NCBI GenBank assembly: GCA_050943535.1
Contig: JBMNPJ010000003.1
Location: forward strand, 1-64,000
Direction: 5' to 3'
Origin: Massiliimalia sp050943535
Lineage (GTDB): Bacteria > Bacillota > Clostridia > Oscillospirales > Ruminococcaceae
Length of the DNA stretch: 64,000 bases
Position 1 is the stretch's first letter, and each line of letters begins with the position of its first letter. A program made the position numbers and the translations under genes. Below the pieces are notes generated by a model, which saw only the letters and a list, made by a program, of their open reading frames with translations, was not told the DNA's origin and made no database searches. Shown piece after piece: positions 1 through 7,524 of the stretch.

Positions 1-110
1 GCAGCGCAACAGTTTCTACAATCAAGAAACTCTGCGATGGTCTGGGAATCACGATCGAGGACTTCTTCAATTCTGAGCTGTTCCGGAATTTGGAACAGGA
101 AATTCAATAG
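1..110 (+). CDS. XRE-family regulator, C-terminal fragment (cut by window edge)
   Basis: The frame starting at base 3 reads 35 residues to a TAG at 108-110. It contains STIKKLCDGLGITIEDFF, the typical end of an XRE helix-turn-helix domain (last helix followed by the 'GITIEDFF' strand seen in short clostridial repressors). The N-terminal half lies outside the window. A strong terminator follows seven bases downstream. Its role is probably regulation of genes of the mobile element; the target is unknown. Confidence 0.7.
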   Translation, partial: SATVSTIKKLCDGLGITIEDFFNSELFRNLEQEIQ

Positions 111-116
111 AAATAA

Positions 117-167
117 CCCGTCCGCATTCATATAGGTGGTATGAATGCAGGCGGGCTTCTTTTTCTT
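117..167 (+). terminator. Rho-independent terminator after the XRE gene
   Basis: A long stem pairs CCCGTCCGCATTCATA (117-132) with TATGAATGCAGGCGGG (140-155), followed by the T-rich run CTTCTTTTTCTT. Confidence 0.85.
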
Positions 168-177
168 AATTGGAGAT

Positions 178-423
178 TCAGTCCAAGGGAGCTTTCTTTG
201 TCACAGCCTTTAGATATAGTTCCGGCTCACCATTCAAAATCAGTTCCGCATAGGCCAGCGGATCATTGTAGATCAGCCAGTCCAGTTCTGACCGCTGGTA
301 CATGCTGTTTGCCACCTCGTTCTCTACAGCGGTACAGTCGATAGAGAGCAGCGGCCCATCCTCCAGACGCAGCTCCACGCAGGCGGTGTCCAGGTTAAAC
401 TCACAGGACAAAATCTTTCTCAT
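178..423 (-). CDS. DUF6061 family protein
   Basis: An 81-residue protein opening MRKILSCEFNLDTACVELRL and containing a YQRSELDWLIYNDPLAYAELIL block, which I recognise as the DUF6061 family of small acidic proteins found in Firmicutes conjugative and mobilizable elements. No function is established for the family. There is no signal peptide or membrane segment. The start is supported by GGGAGG eight bases upstream (revcomp of 430-440). It lies downstream of the RepA-like gene on the same strand, separated by about 450 bp of non-coding DNA, so it may have its own promoter. Confidence 0.75.
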   Translation of the reverse strand: MRKILSCEFNLDTACVELRLEDGPLLSIDCTAVENEVANSMYQRSELDWLIYNDPLAYAELILNGEPELYLKAVTKKAPLD

Positions 424-800
424 ACTCGTTACCTCCCAATTCTTGAATTTCAGTTGATTTTCCGCAGCGGCACAAGGGCCGTTTCGGTTGTTTTAGATAC
501 AGGCAAGCAATGCATGTGGATAGCCACACACAAATCCGGCAAGCAATGCGAGTGTTAATACACACTCACATTTCCTGCCATCTGCTTGTTGAGGGCAACG
601 CCCCCAAGCCCCTTTTGAACACAGAATTTCATTCTGTGGCTGCGCGTTCTTCGAACGCTTTTTCCCTATACCCGGTGTCCTGTTTCGGGGCATAGGTTGT
701 CGTGAAACGCGACATCCTTTGGTGCTTTTAAGATGCCCTAAAATGGGGCACCCTCCTGAGAGATGAGGTGGTAAAATACCACCCCAGTTTTTTCGTTCCG

Positions 801-871
801 CGACGGTGGCGACGGTCGCAACGGTGCTGGGAGTACCCCTCAAAACACCGTCGCGACCGTTGCGAGCGTCG
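801..871. repeat. Long imperfect inverted repeat built of ACGGT/GCGACG units
   Basis: Arm 801-826 (repeats of CGACGGT / GGCGACGGTCGCAACGGTG) and arm 846-871 (CACCGTCGCGACCGTTGCG and onward) are near-complementary over 26 bp with a 19 bp loop. It sits directly behind the stop codon of the RepA-like gene. It could be a factor-independent 3' stabilising hairpin or an iteron-like site. The rest of the 424-875 gap shows two GGCAAGCAATGC direct repeats (near 503 and 538) and no convincing gene. Confidence 0.6.
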
Positions 872-875
872 CGCT

Positions 876-2051
876 TTACTCGATTACTTCAAACGCGGAT
901 GTTTCCACCACCATGTAGGTCAGCCGGATACGCCGCCCTTCGTGTTTAATTTTGTACTCATATTTCACCTGATGTTCTTCTAGTAGGCGACTGGCATTCA
1001 CATTCAGATGCTTGGTGAGCCGGTTTACCGCCATATCCGTTTGAATTGCCTGGGCCAGCTCAGTGGGACTGCCTTCCCATTCCCGGTTGTCAGCAGACAC
1101 GATCTTTGCTACGGCTTCCAGCACTGGGTCTGGAGGTTGCTTCCAAAGTTCATTCTCTGCATGGTCGAGATCCCAAACTAGGCTCTCTTGGTCTTTGCTC
1201 AGATACAGCCGCTGATCCGGATGGTCTCTACCTACCACCTCCAGAGTAGCCTTGCTATCTGTCCGCTTTTCCTTCTGCATGAGGAGCGCCCCATCTGCAC
1301 AGCCCAGCAAGCCGGTTGTACCGGAAATCATCTCAAAACTATCTCCCGCAGGCTGCTTTCTGGTGTGGTGGACGATCAGGATGCAGACGCCATATCGGTC
1401 AGCAAATTGTTTCAGCTTGCCGATTACCTCATAGTCGCTGGAGTAACTGTAACTGTCGCTCACCGCCTCCCGGACTTTTTGCAGGGTATCCACGATAATC
1501 AGCTTGGTATCGCTGTGTTCCCTAACGAACTTTTCCAGCTGTTCATCAAGGCCGCTGCCGATCATCTTAGCGTTGGTGGCGAAGTGGAGGGAACTTATCC
1601 CCTCCACTCCAAACATTCGGAACATCCGGCGCTGCAAACGGCTCTCGTCATCTTCCAGAGCAAGATAAAGGACGGTTCCCTGGTGGACTTTGTAGCCCCA
1701 CAGGTCTTGCCCGGTACTGACATGGTGGGCGATTTGCGCCACCAGGAAGGACTTGCCGATTTTCGGCGCTCCGGCAAGGATGTACGCTCCTGTATAGAGC
1801 AGGTTCTCAATCACCGCGGACTTGCCCTCGAACACATTGTCCATCAGCTCGTCTAGGGTCACAGTATGCAGATAGGCCGGGTCGCTCATGCGGCGCATCT
1901 TCCGGTAAAGTTCCTCCAAATCTCTTTCCGGGGAATTGCTTTTTTCGTCCGGGTCTGGTATAGTGGTCTTGTAATTTTGAGAGATTGACTGCCCATCATC
2001 TGCGCCAACAGATGAGCCCTGGGCGGTCATTTTCTTTTTCTCATCGGTCAT
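876..2051 (-). CDS. RepA-like AAA family ATPase (replicative helicase type)
   Basis: A 391-residue P-loop ATPase of the RepA/AAA_25 type. Walker A is GAPKIGKSF at about residues 94-102, Walker B is KLIIVDTLQ, and a sensor-like VHHTRK follows; these are hallmarks of RecA-fold hexameric helicases related to plasmid RepA. The C-terminal 90 residues look like a winged-helix extension. In mobilizable elements such proteins are linked to replication or processing of the excised circle. I chose the ATG at 2051 because AGGAGG (2060-2065 region) is nine bases upstream; the TTG six bases earlier would leave only three. It overlaps the upstream MobC-like gene by 11 bp, so the two are translationally coupled. 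Confidence 0.85.
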   Translation of the reverse strand: MTDEKKKMTAQGSSVGADDGQSISQNYKTTIPDPDEKSNSPERDLEELYRKMRRMSDPAYLHTVTLDELMDNVFEGKSAVIENLLYTGAYILAGAPKIGKSFLVAQIAHHVSTGQDLWGYKVHQGTVLYLALEDDESRLQRRMFRMFGVEGISSLHFATNAKMIGSGLDEQLEKFVREHSDTKLIIVDTLQKVREAVSDSYSYSSDYEVIGKLKQFADRYGVCILIVHHTRKQPAGDSFEMISGTTGLLGCADGALLMQKEKRTDSKATLEVVGRDHPDQRLYLSKDQESLVWDLDHAENELWKQPPDPVLEAVAKIVSADNREWEGSPTELAQAIQTDMAVNRLTKHLNVNASRLLEEHQVKYEYKIKHEGRRIRLTYMVVETSAFEVIE

Positions 2052-2376
2052 AGGCAAAGTCCTCCTGTATCCCGTTCATAATGGTTGCGATCATCTGGAT
2101 GGTGTCCAGCAGCTCATCGTTCACACCCTGTCCAGCTTCAATCCTGCGCAGCTCGTCCAGCACAGCGGCCAGCTGGTTCCGCAGTGCTTTATAGACCCTG
2201 GGGTTGCCCTGCACCACCACATCCCGGCAGAGCAGCCGCCGGATAATATAATCCTGTTTGGTCAGGCCGGTGAGCTTCACCGCTGTCTCAATCTGGGCGT
2301 ACTCCTCCGGGGAGACCCGAAAAGCCACGGTCTTGTTCCTCCAACGGTTGTGCTTGTCCAAATTCTTTGCTGACAT
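2041..2376 (-). CDS. MobC-like ribbon-helix-helix protein
   Basis: A 111-residue basic protein. Residues 14-50 (KTVAFRVSPEEYAQIETAV, then GLTKQDYIIRRLL) form a ribbon-helix-helix DNA-binding fold like that of plasmid mobilization proteins of the MobC/MbeC type. The C-terminal half (RVYKALRNQLAAVLDELRRI and onward) is helical and probably mediates oligomerisation. Such proteins bind oriT and help the relaxase. No relaxase is in the window, so the mobilization role is inferred from family and position. The ribosome-binding site AAAGGGG is nine bases before the ATG, inside the tail of the integrase remnant. It is followed by the RepA-like ATPase with an 11 bp overlap. Confidence 0.75.
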   Translation of the reverse strand: MSAKNLDKHNRWRNKTVAFRVSPEEYAQIETAVKLTGLTKQDYIIRRLLCRDVVVQGNPRVYKALRNQLAAVLDELRRIEAGQGVNDELLDTIQMIATIMNGIQEDFAYDR

Positions 2377-2378
2377 TT

Positions 2379-2565
2379 TTAATTGCCCCTTTCCATGTTC
2401 AGTTTATCCGCCATTTCCGCCTGCTTGGACGGAAACAGGTGTGCATAGTTGTAAGTGATGTCAATGCTCTCGTGGCCTACCCGGTCCGCGATAGCCGTGG
2501 CGGAGAAGCCCATATCGATGAGAAGTGAAACCGCACTGTGCCTAAGCTCGTGGAAGCGGAAAATG
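2379..2565 (-). pseudogene. Tyrosine integrase, 3' remnant
   Basis: Reading the minus strand to the TAA at 2379-2381, the frame encodes FRFHELRHSAVSLLIDMG, then a SATAIADRVGHESIDITY stretch, and ends NYAHLFPSKQAEMADKLN plus a short tail. This is the catalytic C-terminus of a phage/ICE-type tyrosine recombinase, with HxLRH, the VGHES box and the tyrosine of the TYxYAHL region. There is no start codon, and the frame is blocked upstream by a TGA at the junction with the inserted serine-recombinase element. The matching N-terminal part is at 6113-7025. It sits immediately upstream of the MobC-like gene, as an intact integrase would. Confidence 0.85.
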
Positions 2566-2612
2566 GACGAAGGTCATGAAATCGACAAATGAGAATAGGG
2601 TATATTAACGAC

Positions 2613-2647
2613 AAAAAGGCTGTGGAAATTTCTCCGCAGCCTTTTTT
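2613..2647. terminator. Terminator hairpin at left end of nested element
   Basis: AAAAAGGCTGTGGA (2613-2626) pairs with TCCGCAGCCTTTTTT (2633-2647). It has T runs on both sides and so can work in either direction. Confidence 0.8.
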
Positions 2648-2715
2648 GTATCTAGATCTGATTCTTATTGCAGTTAACTCACCGACACGATATTCTATAT
2701 GTTAAGGAGGCTATT

Positions 2716-4215
2716 ATGGCACGAAAAAGTCGTAAACAAATTCAAGTGGTCGATCACATTCCAACGGAGTTGCCCATGACGGTAGGATATGCTCGCCTGT
2801 CAGTCAATGACCGCGTAGAGAACTATTCTATTGAGAATCAAAAGAAAATCATTGCTCTGTGGGCCGAACAGCACGAACTCCCGATTTCAAAATTTTATGT
2901 GGATTCCGGGTATAGCGGCAGTACCTTCCAGCGTCCAGCTTTTCAGCAGCTGCTCCAAGACATTTCTGCCGGTAAGATTGAATGCGTTATTGTAAAGGAT
3001 CTATCCCGCGTTGGCCGTGACCACATAACAGTTGGGTATTACATCGAAGAATTCTTCCCAATGAAAAATGTACGCTTTGTATCTGTCACAGATCAATTTG
3101 ATACGGTTAACGGTCTGACTGATCAATCCACACCCAAACGTTCCCAAATCCGAATTCCGCTGACGAACGTGTTTAATGAGCAAGTCGCAGTCGATATTAA
3201 AAACAAAACCGCAGTTGCCTTGGACATGAGGGCTCAGCGCGGAATTTTTATTGGTCCTCGTGCTCCGTTTGGATACCAAAAATCCAAGGAGGACTTTGGC
3301 CAGATTGTTCCTGATTCTGAAGCAGCGGCCATTGTGCAGAGAATTTTCAAGTTGTTTACTGATGGAATGGGAATTGCTGCAATTGTTCGATATTTAAACG
3401 AGAACAACATTCCTACGCCCATTCAATATGCTCGCTCGAAGGGATTGACCGGTAATTATGATGACGGGAACGGAAGCTGGAACAGTCGATCCGTAAAGTA
3501 TATTTTGACAAATCGCACCTATACCGGTGTTCTCGTTCAAGGGAAAGAAAAACGGTTTGTAACTGGAACACATGAGCCCTTGGTTGATACTAAAACCTTC
3601 GATATGATTCAGAAGCAGCTGCAAGCAAAGACTTTTCATCTCAATGCCCCTTCTCAGAGCACCGAAAATCTTCTAAAGGGGAAAGTGATTTGTGGATGCT
3701 GCGGAGGAAAGATGCAGCGTAAGCGTGGAACCAACCATGCTAACTGGTACTTCTTTACCTGCAACACAAATAACCGCTTGGGAGCTGGAAAATGCACCGG
3801 AATGTATGTGCGCGAAGAAGATATCTTCAGTGCGATCTATCATCAGCTCAAACTATACATACAAGAGCACTTTATTTCCAGCTTGCAGTATGATGAAGAA
3901 ATGGCACAACTTAAAGCGAAATTAGATGCGCAAGTCGAGTTTCGACACGCAATCGCTGAGAATCCAGCCATATTTTATGAGCAGTATATTTTAGGAGAGA
4001 TTAGTCTTGACGAGTTTAAAGCCAAACAGCAAAAGCTCAGACAGGCCGCCGAGGATCAGAAAGCTATAGAGCTTGAAATCGAAGAATGTGAGCGAGCGTA
4101 CAGTCGGTTTTCTTGTTTGTGTAAAATTCGAGATAAGGAACTCCCTCTTTCAACAATTATGAGTGAAATTAATAAAATTGTGGTAGATGCTGGCAAGAAG
4201 ATTGTGATAAAATAG
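2716..4215 (+). CDS. Large serine recombinase
   Basis: A 499-residue large serine recombinase. The N-terminal resolvase domain has the nucleophile in GYARLSVND (Ser about 29), then VDSGYSGSTFQRPAFQQLL and VKDLSRVGRDH. The recombinase domain (about 185-290) contains GPRAPFGYQK. A zinc ribbon follows, with CGCCGGK near residue 325 and the paired cysteines FTCN and GKCTG. A coiled-coil and an RHH-like tail end the protein. Start at 2716 is set by AAGGAGG six bases upstream; an earlier in-frame ATG at 2668 has no such site. It should catalyse integration and excision of the nested element by a two-base staggered cut. The AvcD-type gene follows 33 bp downstream on the same strand. Confidence 0.92.
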   Translation: MARKSRKQIQVVDHIPTELPMTVGYARLSVNDRVENYSIENQKKIIALWAEQHELPISKFYVDSGYSGSTFQRPAFQQLLQDISAGKIECVIVKDLSRVGRDHITVGYYIEEFFPMKNVRFVSVTDQFDTVNGLTDQSTPKRSQIRIPLTNVFNEQVAVDIKNKTAVALDMRAQRGIFIGPRAPFGYQKSKEDFGQIVPDSEAAAIVQRIFKLFTDGMGIAAIVRYLNENNIPTPIQYARSKGLTGNYDDGNGSWNSRSVKYILTNRTYTGVLVQGKEKRFVTGTHEPLVDTKTFDMIQKQLQAKTFHLNAPSQSTENLLKGKVICGCCGGKMQRKRGTNHANWYFFTCNTNNRLGAGKCTGMYVREEDIFSAIYHQLKLYIQEHFISSLQYDEEMAQLKAKLDAQVEFRHAIAENPAIFYEQYILGEISLDEFKAKQQKLRQAAEDQKAIELEIEECERAYSRFSCLCKIRDKELPLSTIMSEINKIVVDAGKKIVIK

Positions 4216-4248
4216 AATTAATAAATTTTATTTTTGAGGGGTGAACAC

Positions 4249-6000
4249 ATGGATACTCGAGATTGTGTTGCAACAATTTATAATGAACGAAGTAATTTTA
4301 TTATTGTTGGATTAACTGGAAGAACGGGTTCAGGATGTAGCGAAGCAGCCTCTATACTGGAATCTGCCAACTTCGAAGATTTAAATCTAAAGGTTCCTAA
4401 GAATCAAGATTATCACTCAAAGGATGAACGAAAATACAAAATAATATATGATTATGCCAAAAGCAATTGGAATCAGTTTTATGTTTTGAGAATGTCCGAT
4501 GTTATTTTCTCTTTTCTTTTGCCATATAAACTGGAAGAATTAAACGAGATCTTTACCGCGATTGTTCCTTCATGGCCAAAAGAGATAATGGAAAAAGTTA
4601 TTAAAGATAGCGATTTTGCTGAGCTATATAATGCTGCACATGAGTCCTTTATGAAACTGCGTACTTCCGATAATACGCTTTTACGTGACAACGAAGAACA
4701 GCTCTCTGAAGAATACGCTCTTATCAGCACTATTCGTAATCTTCATTCTACCTTTAAGCAAATTGCTAGTAAATACTCCTGTCAAACTACCGTTAATATT
4801 CAAAAGGAAGAAAAAGAAATTACAGCGAATGCATATTCATGTCTGTGGCAGAATATGGGTAATATAATACGCCGAGAAGGAGATGTTAAAACAGCTACTT
4901 CTGATAGCAAAAATATGTTTCATCTTGCCAGACGAGCAAATGATTTTATTAAAGCAATAAGAAATCGAAATAAGAAATTAAAGCAGTATACTTTGATTTG
5001 CATAGATGCTTTTAGAAATCCATACGAAGCTCAATATTTTCAAGATAGATACTCAGCCTTTTATTTGATATCAATTAACACTGAAGATTCCGAACGGAGA
5101 CGAAGATTAGGATATTTAACCAATGAACAAATTATGAGTTTAGATACATTGGAATATCCTGGCAAATTAGATGGCATAAATAAATTCACAAACCAAAATA
5201 TAGCGGCGTGCATTGAGTTATCAGACATACATATTTACAATCCTCACTCGTCTACCATCGAAAGATTTTATCTTACTGAGCAGTTGGTTAAGTATATAAT
5301 GCTTATGAAACATCCTGGATTAATTACGCCTACACACATAGAACGTTGTATGCAGATGGCCTATAATGCTAAATTGAATTCCGGTTGTTTATCTAGGCAA
5401 GTTGGGGCAGTTATTACTGATGAGAATTTTTCAGTAAAAGCTGTTGGCTGGAATGAAGTTCCAGAAGGACAGGTCCCGTGTAGTCTAAGAGATATTGAAG
5501 ATTTGTATGAAAATAAAGATTACGATACATTCAGTGCATTTGAGGTCGAGGATGAAAAGTTTAATACAGAAATTTCTAAGGTATATAAAAAATCAAAAAG
5601 CGTTAATCTAAGCGGAAGATGTTATCAATACTGTTTTAAAGATATTTATACTACGGTAACCAATCAAAAAAATCAAGTTCACACTCGCGCACTTCATGCG
5701 GAGGAAAACGCATTTTTGCAATTAGCAAAATACGGCGGTATTGGAATCAAAGGCGGAAATTTGTTTACTACTGCAAGTCCTTGCGAGTTATGCTCTAAAA
5801 AAGCTTATCAGCTTGGAATTAGAAATATTTATTATATTGATCCATACCCTGGAATCTCTGTGCGTCATATTCTTTCATTTAAGAATATTCACGGCAGTAA
5901 GCCTGAGATGCATTTATTTGTAGGCGCAATTGGCCGAGCTTATACAACGTTGTACTCTCAGAAACTATCCATAAAAGATGAACTAGAATTGTTATTATAA
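4249..6000 (+). CDS. avcD: AvcD/DcdV-type anti-phage deoxycytidylate deaminase
   Basis: 583 residues with two domains. The N-terminus has a P-loop, GLTGRTGSGCS (about 21-31), of the kinase-like domain, followed by a helical insertion. The C-terminal third is a zinc dCMP/dCTP deaminase: LSRQVGAVITDE near 383, GWNEVP, the catalytic HAEENA at 483-488 and PCELC with Cys 512 and 515. This P-loop plus deaminase architecture matches AvcD/DcdV, known to deplete dCTP/dCMP on phage infection. ATG 4249 is chosen because GAGGGGTG lies just upstream; a TTG at 4234 is unlikely. The gap after the recombinase is only 33 bp, so an upstream avcI-like RNA antitoxin would have to lie inside the recombinase gene. 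Composition is strikingly AT-rich. Confidence 0.85.
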   Translation: MDTRDCVATIYNERSNFIIVGLTGRTGSGCSEAASILESANFEDLNLKVPKNQDYHSKDERKYKIIYDYAKSNWNQFYVLRMSDVIFSFLLPYKLEELNEIFTAIVPSWPKEIMEKVIKDSDFAELYNAAHESFMKLRTSDNTLLRDNEEQLSEEYALISTIRNLHSTFKQIASKYSCQTTVNIQKEEKEITANAYSCLWQNMGNIIRREGDVKTATSDSKNMFHLARRANDFIKAIRNRNKKLKQYTLICIDAFRNPYEAQYFQDRYSAFYLISINTEDSERRRRLGYLTNEQIMSLDTLEYPGKLDGINKFTNQNIAACIELSDIHIYNPHSSTIERFYLTEQLVKYIMLMKHPGLITPTHIERCMQMAYNAKLNSGCLSRQVGAVITDENFSVKAVGWNEVPEGQVPCSLRDIEDLYENKDYDTFSAFEVEDEKFNTEISKVYKKSKSVNLSGRCYQYCFKDIYTTVTNQKNQVHTRALHAEENAFLQLAKYGGIGIKGGNLFTTASPCELCSKKAYQLGIRNIYYIDPYPGISVRHILSFKNIHGSKPEMHLFVGAIGRAYTTLYSQKLSIKDELELLL

Positions 6001-6025
6001 GATTCTTCTTTATCAATAAAAACGG

Positions 6026-6066
6026 AAAACTCAGGCTATCAAATGCATCTTGGTAGCTTGGGTTTT
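6026..6066 (+). terminator. Terminator after avcD
   Basis: AAAACTCAGGCTATCAA (6026-6042) pairs with TTGGTAGCTTGGGTTTT (6050-6066), followed by CTGCTTTT. It also closes the right end of the nested element. Confidence 0.75.
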
Positions 6067-6112
6067 CTGCTTTTCAGAATTATATTTTTTGTCGTGTGCT
6101 TGACATACGGGT

Positions 6113-7025
6113 GACGAATATCATGGATTCTGATACGCGGCACCCCAGCTTCCTTGGCTCCCCGATCCATCTCCCGGTGAAGATAGCTCTTGGTAACAGT
6201 GAACATTCTGTCGTCTGGCCCGATTCCGTAGAGCATCTTGATGTAATCCTGGATTTCTTCGGCCAGAAACTGCGGTATGGTAATGACCCGATTGCTCTTT
6301 TCCGTCTTGGGGGTAGTAATCAGATCCTGGCCATTCAACCGCTGATAGGATTTATTGATGGTAACGGTGCGCTTCTCAAAGTCAAAGTCCGCTGGGGTCA
6401 GGGCCAGCAGCTCCCCCTCTCGGATACCACACCAGTAGAGCATCTCGAAGGCGTAGAAGGACAGCGACTTGTCCATCATCACCTCCGCAAATTTCAGGTA
6501 CTGCTCCTTGGTCCAGAACATCATCTCTCGGTTTTTCTTTTTGCCCATGCTGCCCGCCTTCTTGCAGGGATTCTCTCGGAGGTTGTAGTACCGAACCGCA
6601 TGGTTGAAGATAGCACTGAGCTGATTGTGGACCGTTTTCAGGTACACCGGCGAGTAGGGCTTGCCGTTCTCGTCCTTATGGTTCAGCATCTCGTTCTGCC
6701 AGGTAATGGTCTGCTGGGCGGTGATGTTACACATTTTCAGCCTGCCGAAGTAGGGCAGCAGCTTAGTACGGATGATGTGGTCCTTGGTAGCCCAGGTGTT
6801 CTCCTTGAGCCGGGTTTTCATATCCGCCGTGTAGAGGTCCACGAAACTCTTGAAGGTCATGTCCAGATCAGCGCTGGTCTTGTTGAGCTGTTCCCGCTCC
6901 CAGGCCTGCGCCTCTCGCTTGGTCTTGAAGCCCCGCTTTTGGGTCTGCTTGCGCTCGCCATTCCAGTCAGTGTACCGGTAGACTGCCCGCCAGGTGTTTG
7001 TCTTTTCTTCCTTATAGACTGCCAT
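6113..7025 (-). pseudogene. Tyrosine integrase, 5' part (truncated by insertion)
   Basis: Starts MAVYKEEKTNTWRAVYRYTD, with an AP2-like arm-binding N-terminus, a SAM-like core-binding domain (about 60-160) and the start of the catalytic domain, including the first arginine in CGIREGELLAL. Recognisable sequence stops at RIRIHDIRHPYV, exactly at the HxxR catalytic box; the frame then runs into the nested element and stops at 6039. The second half, with the VGHES box and the tyrosine, is at 2379-2565. The start at 7025 follows AAAGGAGGG by six bases; the in-frame extension to 7058 is inside the excisionase gene. Without its tyrosine it cannot recombine, so the outer element should be immobile unless the nested element excises. 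Confidence 0.88.
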
Positions 7026-7027
7026 GA

Positions 7028-7222
7028 TTAGCCCTCCTTTCCCGTCTTGCCATAGCAAAACTTCTCCATGAAAAAGTTCCGATTGACCCGCCCGGAGATG
7101 GTCAGATAGCCCTTCTCACGGAGTTCGGCGTTGAGCTTGTGGATCACCTTGTAGGCGTGGGACTTGGAGATACCCAGCTCCTGGGCCACTTCCTCCACGC
7201 GCATAAAGTTTTGTGCCTGCAT
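7028..7222 (-). CDS. xis: Excisionase (helix-turn-helix)
   Basis: A 64-residue protein with MRVEEVAQELGISKSHAYKV at residues 7-26, a MerR/excisionase-like winged helix, and a basic tail. It overlaps the integrase translation-initiation region and ends two bases before the integrase ATG, the usual xis-int arrangement. It would bend attR/attL DNA and push the integrase toward excision. A consensus promoter sits at 7388-7416, with an operator filling its spacer, so expression is expected to be repressed by the divergent XRE protein. Confidence 0.8.
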   Translation of the reverse strand: MQAQNFMRVEEVAQELGISKSHAYKVIHKLNAELREKGYLTISGRVNRNFFMEKFCYGKTGKEG

Positions 7223-7362
7223 TGAAAATACCTTCCTTTCCTCATTGATGGCTGCTGCGGCTGGATATTGTGTTCCATAAATGCCTCCTCACTTTCGTCC
7301 ACCACTTTTTTCCCGGATGTATAACCAGGGATTGCGGCAGTTCTTTTTTATTTATTGATTCT

Positions 7363-7409
7363 AAGCTATTTTGCTTAGTCTATCGTCATTATACTAAGCA
7401 AAATAGCTT
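7363..7409. promoter_or_regulatory. Paired operators of the XRE repressor (xis/int switch)
   Basis: AAGCTATTTTGCTTAGT (7363-7379) and its exact reverse complement ACTAAGCAAAATAGCTT (7393-7409) form a perfect 17 bp inverted repeat with a 13 bp centre. Each arm is itself an imperfect dyad (AAGC-N6-GCTT). The second arm fills the spacer of the xis promoter and the first lies just past its -10. A weaker third copy, ACTAAGCATTTCTGCTA, is at 7469-7485 inside the XRE promoter, which suggests autoregulation. Confidence 0.85.
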
Positions 7410-7416
7410 GTGTCAA
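7388..7416 (-). promoter_or_regulatory. Promoter of xis-int
   Basis: Minus strand TTGACA (7411-7416), 17 bp, TATAAT (7388-7393). This is a full consensus with the operator in the spacer. Confidence 0.85.
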
Positions 7417-7460
7417 TTGGAGTACGCAAAATAAATTAAATAAAATCGTTTAGGATTCTC

Positions 7461-7489
7461 TTGACTTTACTAAGCATTTCTGCTACGCT
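7461..7489 (+). promoter_or_regulatory. Promoter of the XRE regulator gene
   Basis: TTGACT (7461-7466), 17 bp, TACGCT (7484-7489). The spacer holds the third operator-like copy at 7469-7485. The site is 36 bp upstream of the XRE start codon. Confidence 0.7.
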
Positions 7490-7524
7490 CTTCCTAAGGA
7501 CAAGCAACGATTGGAGTTGATGAT

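Larger units (their letters stand above)
2566..6130. mobile_element. Nested serine-recombinase element carrying an AvcD-type defence gene
   Basis: About 3.5 kb, with a large serine recombinase and one cargo gene, interrupts the tyrosine integrase of the host element. Both junctions carry related 18 bp sequences in direct orientation, 2566-2583 and 6113-6130 (14 of 18 identical, sharing GACGAA and TCATG), which are candidate attL and attR cores. Each end has an inward-lying terminator hairpin (2613-2647 and 6026-6066), which insulates the cassette. Base composition is clearly more AT-rich than either flank, most of all in the cargo gene. The exact crossover is inferred. Confidence 0.75.

Noticed and set aside
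493..843. 116-residue minus-strand frame beginning with a TVATVATVA repeat
   Set aside because: It lies over the inverted repeat and low-information DNA, has no ribosome-binding site and reads as unstructured sequence, so it is treated as non-coding.
6096..7031. 311-residue plus-strand frame opposite the integrase
   Set aside because: It is the antisense shadow of the integrase and excisionase; no ribosome-binding site and no domain-like content.
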